Assembly (NCBI RefSeq): GCF_900129005.1 | Contig: NZ_FQUN01000018.1 | Coordinates: forward strand, 51,995-115,994 | DNA: 64,000 nt | Direction of reading: 5' to 3' | Origin: Leeuwenhoekiella marinoflava DSM 3653 | GTDB lineage: Bacteria > Bacteroidota > Bacteroidia > Flavobacteriales > Flavobacteriaceae | Shown here: positions 8,433 through 17,049 of the stretch, piece by piece | Position numbering within the stretch: the stretch's first letter is position 1 | Layout: the number at the start of each line of letters is the position of its first letter | The notes under the pieces: generated by a model | Seen by the model: only the letters and a program-made list of their open reading frames with translations | Told to the model about the DNA's origin: nothing | Databases searched by the model: none | Position numbers and translations under genes: made by a program

Positions 8433-9121
8433 TACTTAAAACTATACTTGAAAATCCATCCTAGAATTTTTACACCGGCAAATATAGCACCTTTAACGGT
8501 TCCTGAAACTTTAGAGACACCTATACGGTTTCTATACATCATCGGTATTTCTACATAGGTAAGTCTTTGCTTTAAGGCTTTGAGCTGCATCTCTACCGTC
8601 CATCCGTAGGTTTTGTCTTCCATATCCAGAGCGAGTAATTTATCATACTTTATGGCTCTAAATGGACCCAGATCTGTAAATTTTGAATTGAAAAACCAGC
8701 GCATCAAGCTAGTTGCTAACCAATTCCCAAAACGCTGTGGAAAGGTCATACTTCCATTTTCTCGTAATTCTTTTACGCGTGCACCTATTACAAAGTCAAT
8801 ATCATCGTTTATAATAGGGGCGACCAAGTCGTCAAGTTGCTCCGGGTAGTCGCTGTAATCACCGTCCAGAAAAACTATAACATCTGGTTTTTCTTTTTGA
8901 GATGCTACATAACTCATCCCTTTTAAACAGGCATACCCATAACCCGGTCTGTCTTCAGTCAGTACGGTTGCACCAGCATTTTTAGCGCGTAATTGAGTCT
9001 GATCTTTAGAATTGTTGTTGACTACGATTATTTCGTCAACAATATTAGGAATGTCAGCTACAACAAGGCCTATGGAGTCTTCTTCATTAAAAGCCGGGAT
9101 GATTACTTTAATTTTTTGCAT
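8432..9121 (-). CDS. GT2 glycosyltransferase (polyprenyl-phosphate hexosyltransferase-like)
   Basis: The 229-residue GT-A enzyme is related to dolichyl/undecaprenyl-phosphate glucosyl- or mannosyltransferases. Motifs are VIIPAFNEEDSI near the start, VVNNNSKDQT, an RPGYGYACLKG loop and the metal-binding FLDGDYSD. A short hydrophobic helix is possible at the C-terminus (VKILGWIFKYSF), but there is no large membrane domain. It overlaps by one base with the genes on both sides (stop/start TAATG on each side), so it forms a tight unit with the MORN-type protein upstream and the processive GT2 downstream. It probably supplies a lipid-linked sugar, but the sugar is not readable. Confidence 0.85.
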   Translation of the reverse strand: MQKIKVIIPAFNEEDSIGLVVADIPNIVDEIIVVNNNSKDQTQLRAKNAGATVLTEDRPGYGYACLKGMSYVASQKEKPDVIVFLDGDYSDYPEQLDDLVAPIINDDIDFVIGARVKELRENGSMTFPQRFGNWLATSLMRWFFNSKFTDLGPFRAIKYDKLLALDMEDKTYGWTVEMQLKALKQRLTYVEIPMMYRNRIGVSKVSGTVKGAIFAGVKILGWIFKYSFK

Positions 9122-9591
9122 TAAAAGCGGGCGTTAGGGTTGTCTTTTTTAAACTGAGATATGTTCGTCCAGCTTCCGGAGAGTTGATCTTGATCATATC
9201 TATTAGCTTTTATAAGTTTTTCATTTTTATAAAGCAGGCCGTAACCTTCCTTTACATTATTTTGATACTGAATTTTTTCTTTTTGTTTTTTTGATAAATA
9301 GACAATCCACCAACTTATTTTTTGATCTTGATCATAATGACCTTCTCTTGTAAGTCTAGCATCACTATCATAATAAAACCAATATCCATTTTTCTGATTA
9401 TTATGATATGAGCCTTTAGCCTTAATCGATCCTGAAGGGTAATAATAATACCAATATGCTTCTTTTGCAGCACCTTTTTGCCATCCTTCAGCAATTAAAT
9501 TTCCATTGTCATCAAATTCCCGCAAGTAGATTTTGCTTTCCTGAGAAAAGTAAATGAAACCAATTAAACACAGTAAGGTTTTAAATAGCAT
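9121..9591 (-). CDS. secreted MORN/YwqK-type repeat protein
   Basis: The 156-residue protein has an N-terminal hydrophobic signal (MLFKTLLCLIGFIYFSQ). It then has repeated units of the form 'G.. ...G.W.YYY..G.....G.Y...', for example GWQKGAAKEAYWYYYYPSG and GSYHNNQKNGYWFYYDSD, typical of bacterial MORN-variant/YwqK proteins. These repeats form a beta-hairpin ladder; their role is binding rather than catalysis, and no function is established for this subgroup. It is the first gene of the three-gene unit ending with the processive GT2, with a one-base overlap. An accessory role in that glycan pathway is suggested only by position. Confidence 0.75.
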   Translation of the reverse strand: MLFKTLLCLIGFIYFSQESKIYLREFDDNGNLIAEGWQKGAAKEAYWYYYYPSGSIKAKGSYHNNQKNGYWFYYDSDARLTREGHYDQDQKISWWIVYLSKKQKEKIQYQNNVKEGYGLLYKNEKLIKANRYDQDQLSGSWTNISQFKKDNPNARF

Positions 9592-9748
9592 GGAATTGTT
9601 ATTGTAAGACGAAAAAGATTGAGTGAACTAACATTTAGCTTTCAAGGATTGTATACGCAAAATTTACTGTTTAGGTTTTTAACAAAAAATTAAGAAAACT
9701 AAATTGTGAATTACAGCGTAAGTGTCGTGTAACTAAAAAACAATTACT

Positions 9749-10630
9749 ATGAACGTAAATTTACGATTTCTTGCTGGTGCTCTTTTTATGCTACCGGTTA
9801 TGATGATTGCTCAAAGCCCGGTAAGTGGTTTTATGAAAGCTAAAGGATATGGTAGTATTACTGCCTCATTCTCTTCTGAAAAATACGATGAAGTATTTCT
9901 GGTGCCAACTAAGGTAGATGGAGTGCCAGTATTTAATGAAGTGCAGACGACCAGTTATTCACTCTATGCTGAATATGGTATTTCAGACAACTTCAACCTG
10001 GTATTCAACCTTCCTTACATTAAGTCTGAAGGCGAAGCCACTCCTGAAACCCTTGCTAATAACGGTTTTGAAAATGAGCGCAAAGGGGTGCAGGATGTGA
10101 GTCTTTACGGGAAATACCGCTTTGCTTCAAAAGCTACGCCTAACGGAATGATCAATTTTATCGCTGCTGCGGGTATTGAGACGCCTTTAGGAGATTATAG
10201 AGTTGATGAAGAGTTACAGTCTATTATCGCGATAGGTAACCGTTCTACAGATATTACCGGTCTTGCCATTGCTACATACAAACACAATGGTGGCTTTTTT
10301 GCAACCGGACAAATCGGGTACAGCTTGCGCAGTAACAGCGTGCCTAATGCGTTGTTGAGTGAAGTAAAATTAGGCTATGCAGCTTCAAAATTCTATTTAG
10401 ACGCGTACGTGGCTAACCAACTATCTGACGATAGTGGTGTAGATATTTTAGGGGAAGGCTTTACGGGCTTTTTCCCGGCAACCCGGGTGAACTATACCCG
10501 TATCGGCTTCAATGCGTATGTGCCTGTTTATAAAGGAATAGGTGTTTCTGGCGGATATTCAAACTATATCGAAGGACGTAACCTGGGTGATGCAGATGGC
10601 TTTAACTGGGGTGTAACTTATTCGTTTTAA
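9749..10630 (+). CDS. outer-membrane beta-barrel protein of unknown role
   Basis: The 293-residue protein has a Sec signal peptide (cleavage near MIAQ-SPVSG). The mature part is made of alternating hydrophobic/polar strands with frequent Gly, Tyr and Asn turns. It ends in GFNWGVTYSF, where the terminal Phe is the usual outer-membrane insertion signal. This suggests a 10-12 strand barrel similar to the 'transporter/MetA-pathway of phenol degradation' type barrels, but the substrate cannot be stated. The next gene, a fasciclin lipoprotein, starts 44 bases downstream on the same strand and may be co-transcribed. No consensus promoter box was found upstream. Confidence 0.75.
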   Translation: MNVNLRFLAGALFMLPVMMIAQSPVSGFMKAKGYGSITASFSSEKYDEVFLVPTKVDGVPVFNEVQTTSYSLYAEYGISDNFNLVFNLPYIKSEGEATPETLANNGFENERKGVQDVSLYGKYRFASKATPNGMINFIAAAGIETPLGDYRVDEELQSIIAIGNRSTDITGLAIATYKHNGGFFATGQIGYSLRSNSVPNALLSEVKLGYAASKFYLDAYVANQLSDDSGVDILGEGFTGFFPATRVNYTRIGFNAYVPVYKGIGVSGGYSNYIEGRNLGDADGFNWGVTYSF

Positions 10631-10674
10631 GTAACAGCGATTTAAAATTTTCAATTAACTATTTAAAATATATT

Positions 10675-11691
10675 ATGAAAAATCTATATACATATACCGG
10701 GATTGCACTAGCCTGTTTAGGTATCGTTTTAACCACATCTTGCGAGGCTGACTCTGCCTATGAAGATGAGCAACCCTCAATTGCGGGTATTGCTGTAGCC
10801 AATGCCGATTTTAGCACGCTGGAAGCAGCAGCAGTTCTAGGCGAAGTTGCAGTTACTCTAAGCAACAGTAATGGGAATGATCCTTCAGGAGACTTCACCG
10901 TTTTTGCACCTACAGACGATGCTTTTGCTCGTTTGGGTTTAAAAGAAACAACCTTGGGGGTTCTGCAACAACCTTTTTTAAAGAACACTTTGCTGTATCA
11001 TGTTTCTGACGGAAATTTGGTAAATGCCGGGTTCGAGGCAGGCGGTAGTGCTCCTTCATTATTGGGTCCCCCACGCCGATTTATAAACCGCGACGGGGCT
11101 ATGTATATCAATGGTTCAGAAATTTTGGCTACCGATATTTCGGCATCAAATGGAACCGTTCACGTGATCGATAAAGTGATGATCGCTTCAGGTGCAGATG
11201 TTGTACAGACAGCTATAGCACTTAATGATGGTAACGTTTTTAAAAACCCTGAACTTACTTTTTTAGTAGCTGCTGTTGTTTATGCTGATTTAGCAGGTGC
11301 TTTGAGCAATACTGATGCTAGTTTTACTGTTTTTGCCCCAAACGATGCAGCGTTTAAAGCTGTTTTAGCAGCAGTACTTGGTGATGATTATACCGGTACA
11401 ACTGATGATATTGCAAAATTAGATACGGCTTTAGGTGCCGGTACAGTACAAGCTATTTTATTGAATCACGTTTTTGCTGATGTTAATGCAGGTCAGTTTA
11501 CCTCAGAATTAAACGCAGGCACTTATGATGCTTTAGGTTCTGATGATATAACCCTTGGAGCTTTTACTGATGGTGTTCTAACAGTTAGCGGATCTGGTAA
11601 TACAGCTCCCGCAAATATGGTAATCCCCGATGTACAAACCACAAACGGAATCGTACATGTAATTGATCAGGTTTTATTGCCAGTATTATAA
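10675..11691 (+). CDS. lipoprotein with two fasciclin (FAS1) domains
   Basis: The 338-residue protein has a lipoprotein signal (LTTSCEAD, Cys 23) and two FAS1 domains, about residues 45-170 and 178-336. Each has the family landmarks: FTVFAPTDDAF / FTVFAPNDAAF (H1 box), a 'LLYHV / LLNHV' strand and a closing 'NGTVHVIDKVM / NGIVHVIDQVL' (H2 box). FAS1 domains mediate adhesion or binding at the cell surface; in bacteria they are found in secreted and anchored proteins. It follows a barrel gene by 44 bases. The C-terminus has no sorting domain beyond the lipid anchor. Confidence 0.92.
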   Translation: MKNLYTYTGIALACLGIVLTTSCEADSAYEDEQPSIAGIAVANADFSTLEAAAVLGEVAVTLSNSNGNDPSGDFTVFAPTDDAFARLGLKETTLGVLQQPFLKNTLLYHVSDGNLVNAGFEAGGSAPSLLGPPRRFINRDGAMYINGSEILATDISASNGTVHVIDKVMIASGADVVQTAIALNDGNVFKNPELTFLVAAVVYADLAGALSNTDASFTVFAPNDAAFKAVLAAVLGDDYTGTTDDIAKLDTALGAGTVQAILLNHVFADVNAGQFTSELNAGTYDALGSDDITLGAFTDGVLTVSGSGNTAPANMVIPDVQTTNGIVHVIDQVLLPVL

Positions 11692-12113
11692 AAATTCCAT
11701 TATTAAAAAAACGCAGTGTTGCCCATTTCGTAAAAAATGAAAATAATGTTTGATTATTAGATTTGTTATAAGAGGTGTAGGTGGAGATCTGCAGCTTTTT
11801 TATGGATAAATGAGTTTGAATTGCAATAATGACGATTAAAGGATTAGCTATTATTCTTAAAATAACGATATCTGGTAATTCGGTTTAAAGAGGTTATACT
11901 GGTGCTATTATTTTAGGTTAGGTTAGTTTAAAATTTGAAAATCAAATGTTTAACATTTTGTCTTAAAACCTAATAAGAGAAAGCTTCGTATGTATAGGTT
12001 ATTAATGCATTAAGAAGTGTACCAATCAAAGTGATCTTAAAAAAATATTCATGTTGTATTGATTAGCCTTAATACCAAAAGATAAAGATCGTTTGTTTGT
12101 TATATGATTTGTT
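11692..12113. other. gene-free AT-rich spacer
   Basis: This stretch between the fasciclin gene and the polyferredoxin gene has many stops in all frames. No ORF with codon structure, tRNA, promoter consensus or clear repeat was seen. Only a terminator at its far end was recognised. Confidence 0.6.
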
Positions 12114-12114
12114 T

Positions 12115-12152
12115 AAAGACGGGAGTTGAGACTTCCGTCTTTTGTTTTTTTT
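12115..12152 (+). terminator. intrinsic terminator hairpin
   Basis: The arms aaagacgg and ccgtcttt are followed by a long T-rich run. It lies 420 bases after the fasciclin gene and just past the 3' end of the opposite-strand polyferredoxin gene. Confidence 0.6.
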
Positions 12153-12165
12153 GGAGTTTAAGTCT

Positions 12166-13755
12166 CTAGCTTTGATTTAAATAATCCATCAGGTCTAAAT
12201 CATTTCCAAGAAGTATTTCGCGGCTGTTGATGCGATTATCTGTAGCAGCATTTTCCAATTTCAAAACCCCACGCGGGCAAACCGCTGAACAAATACCACA
12301 TCCCACACAACTGGCTCGAACGATGTTTTCACCCTTCTGAGCATAAGCACGCACGTCAATTCCCATCTCACAATACGAAGAACAGTTACCGCACGAAATG
12401 CATTGACCGCCATTTGTGGTAATCCTGAATTTTGAAAATAATCTTTGCTGAAGTCCTAGAATTGCAGCCATTGGGCAACCAAATCGGCACCATACGCGAT
12501 TCCCAAAAATAGGGTAGAAGCCGGTGCCTATGACTCCACTGAAAATACTCCCTATTAGAAAACCATAGGTTGTGCGCAATGTTTCTGCCGGAATTAAAAA
12601 CAGCGTGCTTCCGCTGGCATAGTGAATACCTATCAATGCTAAAACGATTACTAAATAACCAATAGCACCATAACGCGCATCTTGTTTTAATTCTTCCTTC
12701 TTAAAGATCCATATTACAGCAAAAAGCAGTGTTAGAAAAAAACCTACTCCAATCAGAAAAATATCTTTAGTAAGCCAATATTTGTCAGGATCGTAACCCA
12801 AATAGGTAGAAATTACAGCTGTGGTCATCACTATCACAAAAACCAAAACACTGTGTACAACCCAGCGTTCCACCTTCCATGCAAATTCGCTTTTGTCACT
12901 GAGATGTCTAAAGGAATCCCCGGCAGTCTCCGCAAGTCCACCACAGCCACAAACCCAACTGCAATACCAGCGTTTGCCGTATTTGTAGGTAAGAATAGGC
13001 GTAATCACAAATATTGAAGCAATACCAAAAATCAATAGTGCAAGCCCAATATCACCCGCAGAGATAAAATCATCTACGCGGTACTGCTCAAAATTATAAT
13101 AGTTGAGCGGCCACACATTTTTTATGTCGTAATACGGCAGACTGAAATCATCAGCGTTAAGCCGCGCCATAAACTCCGGAATTAAAAAAGCAAAAGCCGT
13201 TTGAAAAAACATAACGCTTATAGTTCGCAAGCGTTCATAGCGATTGTGGCGGTATTTCCAAAGGAATTTAATACCAAAACCTAAAATAGCAATGGTGTAT
13301 AAAGTTCCGTAAACAAACCACTGGCTGGCAGGATTTCCACTTAAAATTTTACTTAAAGGATCAAAGATTGCGATGAGACCGGTGTTTTCACCTTTTGCAT
13401 TAAGGCCTAAAAGATCAGCTTTAAAATAAAGTACAATATAAAACCCGGTAAGGGCAAGGCCGGCAACCCAAGCCAGAAAACCACGACTGGAAATAGATTT
13501 AAACCAAACGCCGTCATTTTTTATACCAGCATGTTTATCTGCATAAGCTCCGTATGAAAAGAGAAGAATTCCACCGAAAATTGCAGCCAAAGAAAGTGTC
13601 AGCCATAACGCTTTATTAGGCAAATTAATATTAAATAAAGCCAAAAGCAGTATAATTAAACCACCCAAGCCAATTACAGTCCCCACCTTTTGAATGCTGT
13701 TTAAAGAAGCCGGCGGCTGTCCGGTAAGCGATAGATCACGTTGTATGCTGCTCAT
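12166..13755 (-). CDS. membrane polyferredoxin (NapH/NosR-like 4Fe-4S protein)
   Basis: The 529-residue membrane protein has roughly ten hydrophobic helices. Cys-rich motifs follow: CSWVCGCGG in a loop, CRFGCP, and at the C-terminus two 4Fe-4S ferredoxin clusters (CISCGNCSSYCEMG and CVGCGICSAVCPRG). This is the layout of membrane ferredoxins such as NapH, CcoG and the C-terminal half of NosR, which carry electrons across or along the inner membrane. It starts 2 bases after the FAD oxidoreductase gene ends, so the two form an operon. A likely job is to pass electrons between the reductase and the quinone pool or a periplasmic acceptor, but no terminal acceptor is encoded nearby. The family name for the full length is uncertain. 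Confidence 0.82.
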   Translation of the reverse strand: MSSIQRDLSLTGQPPASLNSIQKVGTVIGLGGLIILLLALFNINLPNKALWLTLSLAAIFGGILLFSYGAYADKHAGIKNDGVWFKSISSRGFLAWVAGLALTGFYIVLYFKADLLGLNAKGENTGLIAIFDPLSKILSGNPASQWFVYGTLYTIAILGFGIKFLWKYRHNRYERLRTISVMFFQTAFAFLIPEFMARLNADDFSLPYYDIKNVWPLNYYNFEQYRVDDFISAGDIGLALLIFGIASIFVITPILTYKYGKRWYCSWVCGCGGLAETAGDSFRHLSDKSEFAWKVERWVVHSVLVFVIVMTTAVISTYLGYDPDKYWLTKDIFLIGVGFFLTLLFAVIWIFKKEELKQDARYGAIGYLVIVLALIGIHYASGSTLFLIPAETLRTTYGFLIGSIFSGVIGTGFYPIFGNRVWCRFGCPMAAILGLQQRLFSKFRITTNGGQCISCGNCSSYCEMGIDVRAYAQKGENIVRASCVGCGICSAVCPRGVLKLENAATDNRINSREILLGNDLDLMDYLNQS

Positions 13756-13757
13756 AG

Positions 13758-15059
13758 TTATGCGGTTTGCTTTGAAGCCTTGTAAGTAGCTTGTATGTAT
13801 GACTCGTATTTTTTGTAAAACTCTGGATCAAAATTAGCCTGACTCAAATGCTGCAGTACATAATCAATAGACTTACGCTCATTGAGCCAGCGGTCTAAAA
13901 CTTCGTGACGCATTCTGATTCCAAAGGTATTGATGCCCAGAAATTGCAATGATTTTTTATGAAAGGCGATGGTAATGCATTTTGTATTATCAGGGTGTTT
14001 CCAATGAAAATGCTGCTCGTAGTCTTTTTTATTGCGGGAGCTAAAGACCCAGCCGTAAGTTTGATATTCAATGTCAAAAAATTTAGCGCTGTTAAACCAG
14101 TTTCCAGGGTTGTATTCAAAGGGTGTTCCGCAGATAGTTTGTGCTACCGTTTCTCCCATCATTCTACCTGTATACCAGACCGCTTCAACTGGTTTGCGTA
14201 AGTCTATCGCTTCGCGCTGTTGCGCACAATCGCCAATGGCATAAACATTTTGAATATTGGTTTCTAGTAATTTATTTACCAGAATTCCTTTATCGGTTTC
14301 TATGCCGCTGCCTTCTAGAAAGTCGATTTTAGGTTTAACACCGGTGGTGATACCCACTAAATTACACGGAATTTCTTCGCCTTTTTTTGTGATAATGGCT
14401 TTAACTTTTCCGTTTCCATCGGCTATAATTTTATCGAGTTCTTCTTCGTGACGCAGGTCAATGCCATGGCTCTGAATATGTTCAGAAATCAATTGAGCTT
14501 CGGCATCAGGCAAAATACCAGACCAAAACCCTTTTTCCCGCACCAAAATGGTAACGTCAATTTTACGCGTATAAAGCATTTCAGCCAACTCAACACCAAT
14601 GAGTCCGCCACCAACTATCACAGCTTTTGGGCAAACCTCATTATTAGGAGCATTTTTCTCTAATAATTCCAGATCTTGTTTAGAGACTAAACCTTGAACG
14701 CCTTCGAGATCCTGACCTTCCCAGCCGTACTTTGCAGGTACAGACCCGGTAGCTAGAATAAGCGTGTCGTAGTTTAAAGTCTGGCCATCTGCCATGTGAA
14801 GTATTTGATCTTGAGAATCTATTTTTTCAACATAAGCTTGTACTAAATCTATTCGGTTTTTATCCCAAAATTTATCTTCGTAGGGTTTTAGATCTTGCCA
14901 GCGCATATGGCCCATATAGACATACATCAATGCCGTACGAGAGAAAAAATGCTCACTTTCGGCAGAAATGATGGTTATTTTTTTATCAGAATTTTTGCGG
15001 ATGTGACGCGCAGCCGTAACACCGGCGATACCATTACCCACAATAACCACGTGCTCCAT
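13758..15059 (-). CDS. FAD-dependent NAD(P)H oxidoreductase (NirB-N/rubredoxin reductase type)
   Basis: The 433-residue flavoprotein has two dinucleotide-binding sites. The FAD site is at the N-terminus (VIVGNGIAGVTAARHI, glycines 8-13). The NAD(P) site is in the middle (VIVGGGLIGVELAEML, glycines 150-155). The FAD-contact motif VYAIGDCAQ follows near residue 275. This is the Pyr_redox_2 arrangement found in rubredoxin/ferredoxin reductases and in the N-terminal part of nitrite reductase NirB. It lacks the siroheme part of NirB. It is the first gene of a two-gene operon with the membrane polyferredoxin, so electrons probably move between NAD(P)H and that protein. The physiological acceptor is unknown. 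Confidence 0.88.
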   Translation of the reverse strand: MEHVVIVGNGIAGVTAARHIRKNSDKKITIISAESEHFFSRTALMYVYMGHMRWQDLKPYEDKFWDKNRIDLVQAYVEKIDSQDQILHMADGQTLNYDTLILATGSVPAKYGWEGQDLEGVQGLVSKQDLELLEKNAPNNEVCPKAVIVGGGLIGVELAEMLYTRKIDVTILVREKGFWSGILPDAEAQLISEHIQSHGIDLRHEEELDKIIADGNGKVKAIITKKGEEIPCNLVGITTGVKPKIDFLEGSGIETDKGILVNKLLETNIQNVYAIGDCAQQREAIDLRKPVEAVWYTGRMMGETVAQTICGTPFEYNPGNWFNSAKFFDIEYQTYGWVFSSRNKKDYEQHFHWKHPDNTKCITIAFHKKSLQFLGINTFGIRMRHEVLDRWLNERKSIDYVLQHLSQANFDPEFYKKYESYIQATYKASKQTA

Positions 15060-15186
15060 ATCTATTTTTCGCTGTTAAAATAGTTACAAGATAAGAACTT
15101 CATAAGCTCTTAAAAATCTTTTTAACTGCATTTTTAGACGAAAGAAAATACAAGAGCTATCTAAAATTTCCAGTATTTTTAGTGCG

Positions 15187-16212
15187 ATGAGAATATGTAT
15201 TCGTTTTTTACTTGTGGTGCTCATAGCCATTAGCATTGCAGGCTGCTCTGCAACTCCTGTGACCGAGCAAAAGATAAATGGGGTTAGTTTTGTTTCTTCA
15301 AAAGATACATTAATGCAATCGCATATAGATCCCATTCTTAATGTTGGCGTAAGTCACGCTGCGGTTATGCCGTTTGCTTTTGTACGAGATAAAAACCATC
15401 CTGAGCTTCAATTCAATTCAGAGCGGCAATGGTTTGGAGAGCGATACACCGGTGTAAAGCAATACATCGAAGCCTTACATCAAAATAACATTATGGTGAT
15501 GGTAAAACCGCATATCTGGATTTGGCGCGGCGTTTTTACCGGCGATATGCAGATGGATTCTGAAGCAGACTGGGAGCTTTTTGAGAAAAGTTATGAAGAC
15601 TATATTTTGCTATACGCGGCATTAGCCGAAGAAACCCATGCCGAATTATTTTGTTTAGGAACTGAACTTTATAATTTCACTAAAGAACGACCGGAGTTCT
15701 GGGTTTCTTTAATTCAAAAAGTACGTCAAGTTTATTCCGGGAATTTGACTTATGCAGAAAACTGGGATAAGGTTGATAAAGTGACTTTTTGGGGTGCGTT
15801 AGATTTTATAGGTGTTGATGCGTATTTCCCGGTTACTGATGAGGCTACACCAACAGTTGTTAAAGCGAAGGAGGGCTGGGAACCGCATAAAAATTTGCTG
15901 ATATCACTTTCGCGGAAGCATAACAGACCGGTTCTGTTTACAGAATTTGGGTATCGAAGCGCAGATTATGCAGGGAAAGAACCCTGGGTAAGCGACCGCC
16001 ATAATGGGAAAATGAATGCTAAAGCTCAGGCGAATTTATACGAAGCAGTATTTGAAACGTTTTGGGGCGAAGATTGGTTTGCCGGTGGTTTTGTCTGGAA
16101 ATGGTTTCACAATCACGAGCGCACCATACAAGAAGAAAACAACCGCTTTACCCCGCAAGGAAAAGAAGCAGAACAGGTTTTGAAAAAGTGGTCTAAACAA
16201 GATGTTAAATAA
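15187..16212 (+). CDS. GH113-like glycoside hydrolase lipoprotein
   Basis: The 341-residue protein has a lipoprotein signal (SIAGC, Cys 20) followed by a single TIM-barrel domain. The pattern fits glycoside hydrolase family 113 (beta-mannanase-like, clan GH-A). A KPHIWIWRG segment (107-115) lies in the active-site region, the probable acid/base is E160 in LGTELYNF, and the probable nucleophile is E253 in LFTEFGYRS. VWKWFHNH near the end fits the last-strand aromatic region. The length is normal for a single-domain enzyme. It stands alone, divergent from the FAD/polyferredoxin operon, with no SusC/D or other glycanase nearby. The substrate is therefore open; mannan is the family precedent, not a proof. 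Confidence 0.72.
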   Translation: MRICIRFLLVVLIAISIAGCSATPVTEQKINGVSFVSSKDTLMQSHIDPILNVGVSHAAVMPFAFVRDKNHPELQFNSERQWFGERYTGVKQYIEALHQNNIMVMVKPHIWIWRGVFTGDMQMDSEADWELFEKSYEDYILLYAALAEETHAELFCLGTELYNFTKERPEFWVSLIQKVRQVYSGNLTYAENWDKVDKVTFWGALDFIGVDAYFPVTDEATPTVVKAKEGWEPHKNLLISLSRKHNRPVLFTEFGYRSADYAGKEPWVSDRHNGKMNAKAQANLYEAVFETFWGEDWFAGGFVWKWFHNHERTIQEENNRFTPQGKEAEQVLKKWSKQDVK

Positions 16213-16309
16213 AGGTTTTAAGTGTCAAATTCTTGCCAATTGATATTTGTTTAAGACCTTGATTTTGTGATTAGTTCTAGTTTAGCAACACTAACTAAAA
16301 ATTTAAATC

Positions 16310-16468
16310 ATGTCAATTCTTACAATACTAATTTCTATTCTATTACCACCTTTAGGTGTTGCAATGGCAAAAGGAATTGGAAAAGATTTTGTTATCAATG
16401 TGATACTTACTTTATTAGGTTGGTTGCCGGGAGTAATTCACGCATTTTATGTGAATAGCAGAGGTTAA
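16310..16468 (+). CDS. YqaE/Pmp3-family small membrane protein
   Basis: The 52-codon gene reads MSILTILISILLPPLGVAMA at its start and continues through a second hydrophobic helix with LTLLGWLPGVIHAFYV. The two-helix pattern with LPPLGV in the first helix and GWLPGxxHA in the second is the signature of Pmp3/YqaE (UPF0057) proteolipids, which affect membrane potential and salt tolerance in yeast and plants. The bacterial role is less clear. A terminator follows 22 bases after the stop. A second, more divergent member lies at 51105-51257. The short length makes it easy to miss, but the family match is clear. Confidence 0.85.
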   Translation: MSILTILISILLPPLGVAMAKGIGKDFVINVILTLLGWLPGVIHAFYVNSRG

Positions 16469-16490
16469 GCTATAAAATAATATTAGCATT

Positions 16491-16525
16491 GGGTTTTATA
16501 AGTCTATTTATGAAACCCTTTTTTT
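16491..16525 (+). terminator. intrinsic terminator after YqaE gene
   Basis: The imperfect stem gggttttataa / tttatgaaaccc is followed directly by seven T. The T-run abuts the ATG of the VOC fragment, which probably leaves that fragment without transcription from upstream. Confidence 0.7.
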
Positions 16526-16801
16526 ATGCGTATTCTTTTTTTGGGTTTAGTATTTTTTACACTTTCGGTACAGGTGTTGTGTGCGCAAACAAACTTCAAA
16601 TCTGAAGCTTTAACGGCTGTCATTATTTCTAGCGATAGTGAACAAACACTGCATTTCTATAAAGATATTCTAGGACTGAAAGATGCCGGAGGGTTTACAA
16701 TTGATGCAGATTTTGCCAAACGTTTAGGTTTGTCAGATGGAGTATCTTTTCATGTTACCTTATTAAAATTTTCTGATTTACCAGATTCTGCATCAGCTTG
16801 A
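16526..16801 (+). pseudogene. truncated VOC/glyoxalase-superfamily protein
   Basis: The ORF encodes a signal peptide (LSVQVLCAQ-TNF) and the first half of a VOC (glyoxalase/bleomycin resistance) domain: ALTAVIISSDSEQTLHFYKDILGL, then GGFTIDADFAKRLGLSDGVSFHVTLLKFSD. Full-length relatives continue for at least another half domain. Here the reading frame leaves the family at about residue 86 and stops at residue 91. The bases that should encode the rest are instead the antisense of a hemerythrin-type gene remnant. The metal site needs residues from both halves, so the product is unlikely to work. A terminator lies immediately upstream and no promoter is visible. Confidence 0.75.
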
Positions 16802-16932
16802 ATTTCTAATTCTTTCTTCAATTGTTCCCAAAGCAGTTTACGGTCTTTACTTTATCCGGAAGTAACGGTTACAAGCTCATAAAGCTGTCGCTATTTTTCG
16901 TGATCTTTACGAATGGCTTTGAAAATATTCAT
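16781..16932 (-). pseudogene. hemerythrin-domain gene remnant with two in-frame stops
   Basis: Read on the minus strand from the ATG at 16932, the sequence translates as MNIFKAIRKDHEK, stop, RQLYELVTVTSG, stop, SKDRKLLWEQLKKELEIQAD and then AE. This is the N-terminal helix pair of a hemerythrin HHE cation-binding protein: xxIRxDHEKxR and the later LKKELxIHADAE motif, where the metal-ligand His is replaced by Gln. Two internal stops and an abrupt end at the VOC fragment show it is dead. It meets the VOC fragment tail to tail at about 16785-16800, which marks one deletion or recombination junction that removed the 3' ends of both genes. Confidence 0.7.
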
Positions 16933-17049
16933 GGTATAGTTTTTTAGATTTGTATTGAAAATGCACCGAAGTTTTACAGAAGATTGTTAATGAATCATCA
17001 GTTTTTTAAAATTATTGATAATGTTTAATTCTTATAAATTGTATTCAAG

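Noticed and set aside
11692..12165. Structured non-coding RNA in the long spacer
   Set aside because: No RNase P, SRP, tmRNA or 6S signature segment was recognised; only a terminator hairpin is clear.
12166..15059. Assimilatory nitrite reductase locus
   Set aside because: The flavoprotein resembles only the N-terminal part of NirB; the siroheme domain, NirD and nitrate genes are absent.
16526..16801. Intact small secreted VOC protein
   Set aside because: The domain stops half way and the 3' bases are the antisense of a hemerythrin remnant, so a truncated gene fits better.
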